This document shows positions 58,850 through 64,000 of a stretch of DNA of 64,000 nucleotides, piece by piece (positions within the stretch are counted from its first letter, which is position 1; the number at the start of each line of letters is the position of its first letter). This DNA is from Phialocephala subalpina. Its lineage: Eukaryota > Ascomycota > Leotiomycetes > Helotiales > Mollisiaceae. The notes beneath the pieces were generated by a model. It saw only the letters and a list, made by a program, of their open reading frames with translations. It searched no databases and was not told where the DNA came from. The stretch is taken from positions 765,178-829,177 of the forward strand of contig FJOG01000010.1 of NCBI GenBank assembly GCA_900073065.1, in the 5' to 3' direction. The position numbers were made by a program, and so were the translations under genes.

Positions 58850-59305
58850 ATCGCCCACATATGGCTAGCTTATTGAAAGGAAGGGATTTTCGAGGCATGT
58901 TCAAGTTGATTTTCTTTGTTTCAAGCGCCCACATATAAACAACGTGTTACATGATTAAATTAGATTAGATTAACCACCTTTAATCATATACTAATCATAT
59001 GATATTTTTGTTAATCATAATCACTAAATCTAGATTATAATGCATTCATTTGTATGTATAATGTATTAAAATCTGGATTTTTTTGGTAAATGTTAATCAT
59101 AATTCAATTTAATCTAATCAAGTTAATCACGATTATAATCAATTAACGTGAATTTTTTTTTTAACGCGCTGCATATAACTTAACCGAAGGAAAGGACTGC
59201 CGAGTATGTTCAAGTCGATGTTCTTTGTTTAAGCGCACACATGCGACTTGTTTACATGAAGAGATTTTCGAGATATGTTCAAGTTGGGTTTCTGCCCAGA
59301 TTGGT
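58850..59305. repeat. Degenerate repeats around an AT-rich core
   Basis: A unit of the type ATTTTCGAG-CATGTTCAAGT-GAT-TTCTTTGTTT-AAGCGC-CACAT occurs at about 58888-58937 and again, diverged, at 59198-59244. A third partial copy lies near 59262-59292. Between the first two sits ~200 bp of very AT-rich sequence made of TTAATCAT, TAATCTAATC and their complements, with partial inverted symmetry (ATTAGATTAGATTAAC on the left, TTTAATCTAATCAAGTTAAT on the right). It may be a decayed small inverted-repeat element inserted into a repeat. No coding frame is seen. Confidence 0.55.
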
Positions 59306-59562
59306 AGGCGACTAAGGGAGACAGAACAGCTTGAATTGAAGAATGCACTCTATGCTACTGCGGAAGAAGTTCTGCAAGGTATGAAGAAACATACGTGAAG
59401 GAGGATTCGAGTCCATCTGGACCCGTAGTGGAGTGGTTATCTGCTGTTGGCAGAAACTTGTAAACGCCCATGAACCCATAATCGCAGTATAACAATCCAA
59501 CACGCCCATGTCCCTAGCTGATTAGGCAATTAAGGCGGCGCAGCAGCACCATAATGTGGTTT

Positions 59563-60331
59563 TCAGTGACCCTTGGTGACGTAACTATGCGGAGCATACC
59601 AACTACGCTGGGGATAGGGCCAGACGGACCTGGCTTCTAGGTTCCCAATTATCATTTGCCCAACCCGAGTGATATAACCTTCGAATAGCTGATCCATCTG
59701 CTGTGCAATGTTCTCGAAGTCGGATTTGTTCAGGGTACGGTTTCGACGTCGGATAGCATTCTCAACAAGCTCGAACAGACTGTCGTACTCAACCTGAGTC
59801 CAGCTCCGTGCGGGAACCGGCCCGATATGAATGCCATGGCTTGCTGCATAAGCATATGCGTCTGCATAGCGTTGAGTAATCGTAGGGGTGTCAGAGGCTG
59901 GAGTGTCATCGCGTGGATTGGCCGAGTTGTTGCTGTTTTCGGTCTCGACATCCATATCTTCCTGCGCCTCTCAAGCTGTCAGTCAGTTGGTCAAATATAC
60001 GTAAAGTTGAGAATTAATACATGCGTGCATGTAGATCCTTCAGTTGGTGTGTAGATTGGCTCCGCTCACACCACTCCCATGACTTCATTTACTTGAAGAC
60101 CCGTGACCTGAGGCACTTTTGCATAATTAGTGAATTTTCAGCTTCAAAATAGATGATAATACCTCTTTATAGGAACACAGACTGTAGTGGTTGCCCTCGT
60201 AAACCAGAGGCCAACTTAGAACTACTAAACAGACAGATAAAGAACGTGGGACGACTTACAAAGGCCTTAGTCTGGGGCGCGTCGCCTTCACCAGGTCCAC
60301 CACCCTCAAGATTTTCTGCTGTGTGAGACAT
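59563..60331 (-). CDS. Array member E7: short Myb/SANT-like protein with HSYVT tail
   Basis: Exons 60260..60331, 60163..60204 (42 nt) and 59563..59961 give 170 aa if all are used. Exon 2 reads VYEGNHYSLCSYKE, the counterpart of VIDGYHYTLSQDRP in E6 and the same length and phase. However, the two bases before it are TG, not the AG an acceptor needs. It may be skipped, in which case exons 1 and 3 still join in frame. Exon 3 has ARSWTQVEYDSLFELVENAI, NRTLNKSDFENIAQQMDQLF and a tail SVWPYPQRSWYAPHSYVTKG ending at the stop. A start at MDVETE in exon 3 is the other option. Confidence 0.68.
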
Positions 60332-61552
60332 TGTAGAGTCTCTTAAGTCTCAAATCAGTGATCAATTCTCCGGTGTTGAGTTCTGAAAGAGACATAACTT
60401 GCGTGAGAAAACTTGTTGTGCGCAAAAAGTCTTGAGGTGTGTAGAATTTTTCCAGGCTGCAACAAACCTTGGGAGCTGTTGAGATTGTCTTGGATGAAAA
60501 AAGATCGCGCCACGGCCATGCTACGGGGGAGCCTTGCATATTACAGCTGTAAATGGTGGACATCCAGACCGCATTTACCGAACCTAGGTAGAGGGGATGA
60601 AAAAGAAATGTTGACTCGTAGCAGACTTGACTAAACATTTCCTTTGCAGCCGTGCATTATTCCAGATTTCTTGGACTATATATAGAACCGTTTACTCTGT
60701 GACAGTATCTATATGATATTGACTCTCTATACTTCATAGAGAGCTCTCAACCATTGTGGTGCAATATGATTTGCTCATATATCATACACTAAGAAAGGCA
60801 ATGTGGGTAAGTAGCCTCCACATCAATGCTCAAGTCTTCTGTAACTCAAAGCTCCCTGATTTTGGCCGTGCATATGTTCCTCGGTCTAAGTATTCATAAC
60901 AGGACGACTATCTGGGCTGTGAGCTGGTAGTGGTCTTGTAGCATGGGTTTTTGAGGCTAACAATTGTCCAGGTGGAAGAGAACATTGATTGGGATACAAC
61001 TGTTTGGAGCTTTCACGCTCGACCACAAATGCCGTGGATGGGTGCCGGCCTACATTTACAACGGACAGGTATCTTCATGCACAGTATGTATCTATAATAT
61101 TATTCTCTTGAATGTTTACCGCTATGTGATACATCGTTCAACCGTGAGGTAGGGACGTCATTGGGATCCTAGAAACTCTGAGAATCTGGGGAGAAGTTTG
61201 ACCCCAATCTAGCAAAATGCTTTTCACAAAAAGAAGACAACGAGGAGAGAATGTATGAGAGAGAACCAAGTTCGTATGACTGTAATCCAGAAAAGTTGCG
61301 GGTAGGTAGAATCACCAGCCCCTAGATCAAAAGCGCCTCCCCACCTTCCTCTTTCGGCAAGTGGGGTCAAGTCCACCCATGACCTTTGCCTTTCTTTCTA
61401 CCATGCCTATAAGTACGGAGAGAAAAATCGAGGTCATGAAAGAAAGATATAATACATCTTGTCTTGCTGCCTCAACTTCCAGGGGTATCACGTTCCTAAC
61501 GCCGAAACCCAAGATTGAACGAGGACCAAAGTTCCCAAGCCCACCATGAATT
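60332..61552. other. Gene-free stretch C3-E7
   Basis: Only short frames are present. I see no repeat or relic. Confidence 0.35.
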
Positions 61553-63999
61553 TTACTCGTCCTCTCGTTTCCTTTTCCTGACGTAGGGGCCAGACCGAAC
61601 AGCAACATAGCGATCGTGAACATTAGCCGGAGCCTCCGACCCAATGGTATCGTCCCCCCAAACATCGGCACCTGTTTCCTCATCAATCTCGTCGTCTTCT
61701 TCCAGAGCGTGCGGATTGCCTCTGCCTGAAGAAGCATTCTCAACTGCATCTTCGGCTTGCTGTTCCTCAACCTCTGTGGATGGTCGAGCTTGAGATGTAG
61801 AAGCCGGAGTGGAGACTGCGGGCCAGCTCCGATATGCAAAGCGGGAACGCGGAGGTGGACGTCGAGGTACGTTCTCTTCGTCTGACGCATCCTGGCGCTG
61901 TTCTTGGTTTCGTTCGTTGGGTACCTCATTGTGAAGATGAAGTAGCGGAGGATCTGACCGGAAGGCCATGTGCGGTCCAGGTTGTCTACGTTGAAGTTGG
62001 TTCTCGACATTTGATGGGATCCCACTAGCCTTGAAGCCGTCTTCACTGAGGGTGTCCGCCTCCCCAGTGGTTCGTGTCTTAGTCTCTAAAAGGAGTTGAG
62101 GCTTCTTAGCTGGTGTTAGCGAGGAGGCAGGAGCCGCATTCGAAGGGAGACTTTTGCCCAATGTTTTCTTCGGAGTTGTAGCTGCACTGTTTGGCTTCGC
62201 TGGCGAGGAATCAGCATTTGGGTCTGGATTCTCAGCATCGTCTCCTGAGTCAGGGTCATCATCATTGGCCGTCTTCTGATCAGTATCATATCTCTTACGT
62301 GCATCCCTCTAAAGTTGCTGAGTTTCGGGCCATTCCGTCGCATGCTTCTTGATTGCAGCTGCTGTTCGCCACGGTGCATTCCGCTCCTCAGCCAGCGTTA
62401 GAATCTTTCTGTTACCTGGAGAGAGATAGGTTTCGGTAGTTCCTTGGATGATACCTTGCTGGGAATGGTTGTAAGAGTTGGCGAGGCGGTTCCACTTCAG
62501 CCATGGGAATCGTCGATGCCTTAACTGTTCAGCTGCTTGGCCTAGAGTCAAGTTCTTTTCGCTAACAAGCCACGGCTCGCGTGATTCCTCCCGGATACCA
62601 CGAAACTTTCTCTGGATGATCTGACGTCGCCAGTCATTCAAATCTCTAACGTCTTTGATGTTATAAAAGTCTGGGCGCTCATGGTCCTTCAGGTAGGAGT
62701 ATTCCGCCCTCTTGCCGCGAACCCCAACGAAATTTCCAGACTTAGGTGGGTCTTCCTTCTGTGTGTCGAAGCTGATATAAAATTTTGATTCGTCAACAAC
62801 GCCAAGGACGGCTGATTTTCTGTCAACAACTGTTCCAGGAACAGGACCATAACCACGCGCACAAATCGGAGCGTTTTTACTTGTGAGGGATTGCTTCAGT
62901 GTCAATCTGTCAGCATGCTTGGATATGTAGAGCAAGAACCGAGCATGTTATCAAACTCACGGTGGGCTGCTCTCGTTTTTCTTCGTCGCCCTGGGATTTT
63001 ATTTCGCCAGAAACATTATCCTCTTCAACAGAATCGTTATCGTCCACGCGACCAATTGCGCCTCGAGGAGCGAGTCGTCGGCGCCTAGCCATCATGGCAT
63101 CATGAGCCTGCTGCTCCTTTGGGGAGCGTTTTCCCAGTACCCCAATGCTGGAGGAGGGAGAAAATGGCCTGTTATCTTCAGAGCTGGGATACATAGAAGT
63201 GGCCTTATTGTCTGCTTTCCCACCAAACGTTCTGCTGCTACCAGGTATATGATTCGGGGCACGAATTCTGTCCTCCGTGGGGGTCTGGAAGAAACCAAAT
63301 ATCAGCAATAGGATCAATCAAACCCGCTCTTTATTCGCAAGAGGTCAACTTACATCAATCTCAAACCATGGTCTGGCGTCAGGATCGTAGCCAGGTTGTC
63401 TCGACATCTGGAATCTGCGTCGATACTCGACCTAGAATGGGACTGATGTTAAAAATCGGTATCCAAAGAAACACGTACAAGTATGAAAGTGCACTACTTA
63501 CATCGCGCCCAGTGCCATCCATTAGGGCCAACCCATGGTTTGGGTCCCGATCCAAGCGACGTTCCTCCCTACGCTCGGCAGCCAATCTCTCGCCGTGGGC
63601 TCGAAGCAGTGCTTGAGGTTGCTGATCATTAAGACTCGTTGCGGGCAATGGGTTCCTAATAGCTTAATGATCTTCAGCCAGTCAGTACTCTGGACTCGAT
63701 TTGTCTTCCGCGCCTTCGTGAACATAGTGGTACAACCACCTTCCGCCATGAAGAACCTGGCGATTATCCGAGTAGGGGATATTTAGGAAAGTTTCAAGGA
63801 TGATAGCGATCAGTTGACTATTCTGCATTCGTTGATAGAGACCCTCGACGGTAGATCTCTGGAGAGGGGTGAGAGTGCTCGCGATGGGGCCTTCGCCGAG
63901 ATTCGAGCCCCCTGCAAGCAGGTACGCGAGGCCGGTTGCGAGTTCTCGGAGAGAGGCGCAATTGCCGAGCTGGAAACCTACAAAAAAAGACTCCTGCAT
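61553..63999 (-). CDS. Array member C3: helical domain plus Myb/SANT-like module, in-frame TAG
   Basis: Exons 63689..63999, 63502..63655, 63354..63431, 62961..63284 and 61553..62893. The start at 63999 gives MQESFFVGFQLGNCASLREL, matching MFTGFDLGNANSL of C2. Later come LTPLQRSTVEGLYQRM and LIAIILETFLNIPY. The module reads IKDVRDLNDWRRQIIQRKF, EPWLVSEKNLTLGQAAEQL and LKWNRLANSYNHSQQG, then NAPWRTAAAIKKHATEW as in C2. At 62309..62311 a TAG ends the protein after 483 aa. The same frame then stays open for 251 codons to 61553, Asp/Glu/Pro-rich and ending YVRKRKREDE. C2 has Val at the TAG position. The first intron would be only 33 nt, so a frameshift there is possible. Confidence 0.65.
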
Positions 64000-64000
64000 C

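Noticed and set aside
18524..63999. A transposon or retroelement origin of the array
   Set aside because: I found no reverse transcriptase, integrase, transposase or long terminal repeats, and the genes have spliceosomal introns. A domesticated ancient origin cannot be excluded.
1..64000. CRISPR array or bacterial insert
   Set aside because: No regular spaced repeats and no prokaryotic genes. Every supported gene is eukaryotic in structure.

Overview
The window is nuclear DNA of a filamentous ascomycete (Pezizomycotina). The evidence is short GT-AG introns (about 41-75 nt), some with CTAAC/CTGAC-like branch sites, housekeeping genes with fungal gene structures, and no bacterial-style operons. 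Leotiomycetes/Helotiales is a guess from overall protein flavour and is not proven by anything in the sequence.

Bases 1-16.7 kb are ordinary conserved genes: the NatC catalytic subunit (NAA30/MAK3), phospholipid:diacylglycerol acyltransferase (LRO1), a decayed aquaglyceroporin, proteasome lid subunit RPN12, COPI alpha subunit, and ER UDP-glucose:glycoprotein glucosyltransferase. The last two are divergent neighbours that share a ~0.5 kb promoter region. All exon joins given for these genes were worked out by hand and keep frame.

From about 18.5 kb to the end (45 kb) the character changes. This is a gene-sparse stretch dominated by paralogs of families I do not recognise. I count 16 members in several architectures. 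A-type (A1-A3): a CX5HX5CX2C zinc-like motif, then a helical domain starting G-x-x-L-Q-D, then a Myb/SANT-like module. C-type (C1-C3): a related N-terminal helical domain plus the Myb/SANT-like module; C1 ends in ubiquitin-interacting-motif-like helices. D-type (D2, D3): the helical domain without the module. B: the module only. E-type (E1, E3-E8, with no E2): short proteins with half of the module and, in most, a C-terminal HSYVT-like tail. Several E genes share a 42-nt second exon. Labels are mine. Several members are damaged: E1 by an in-frame TAG exactly where paralogs have a conserved Trp, A3 by an in-frame TAA plus a frameshift, C3 by an in-frame TAG, and A2 by a frameshift or a 29-nt intron. 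Two divergent pairs (E6/B, D3/E5) may be co-expressed.

The array is interrupted by an MFS transporter (38-39.6 kb) and by a decayed zone (40-45 kb) with fragments of a DED1-like DEAD-box helicase. Other non-genic structure includes a perfect 2 x 250-bp tandem duplication at 22.1-22.6 kb, a degenerate repeat with a 17-bp inverted repeat at 44.7 kb, an AT-rich repeat zone at 58.9-59.3 kb, and a 444-N assembly gap inside gene E8.

Nothing here was searched against a database. Function of the array is unknown. The shared modules suggest nuclear, DNA- or chromatin-associated proteins with a possible ubiquitin link, and that is inference.
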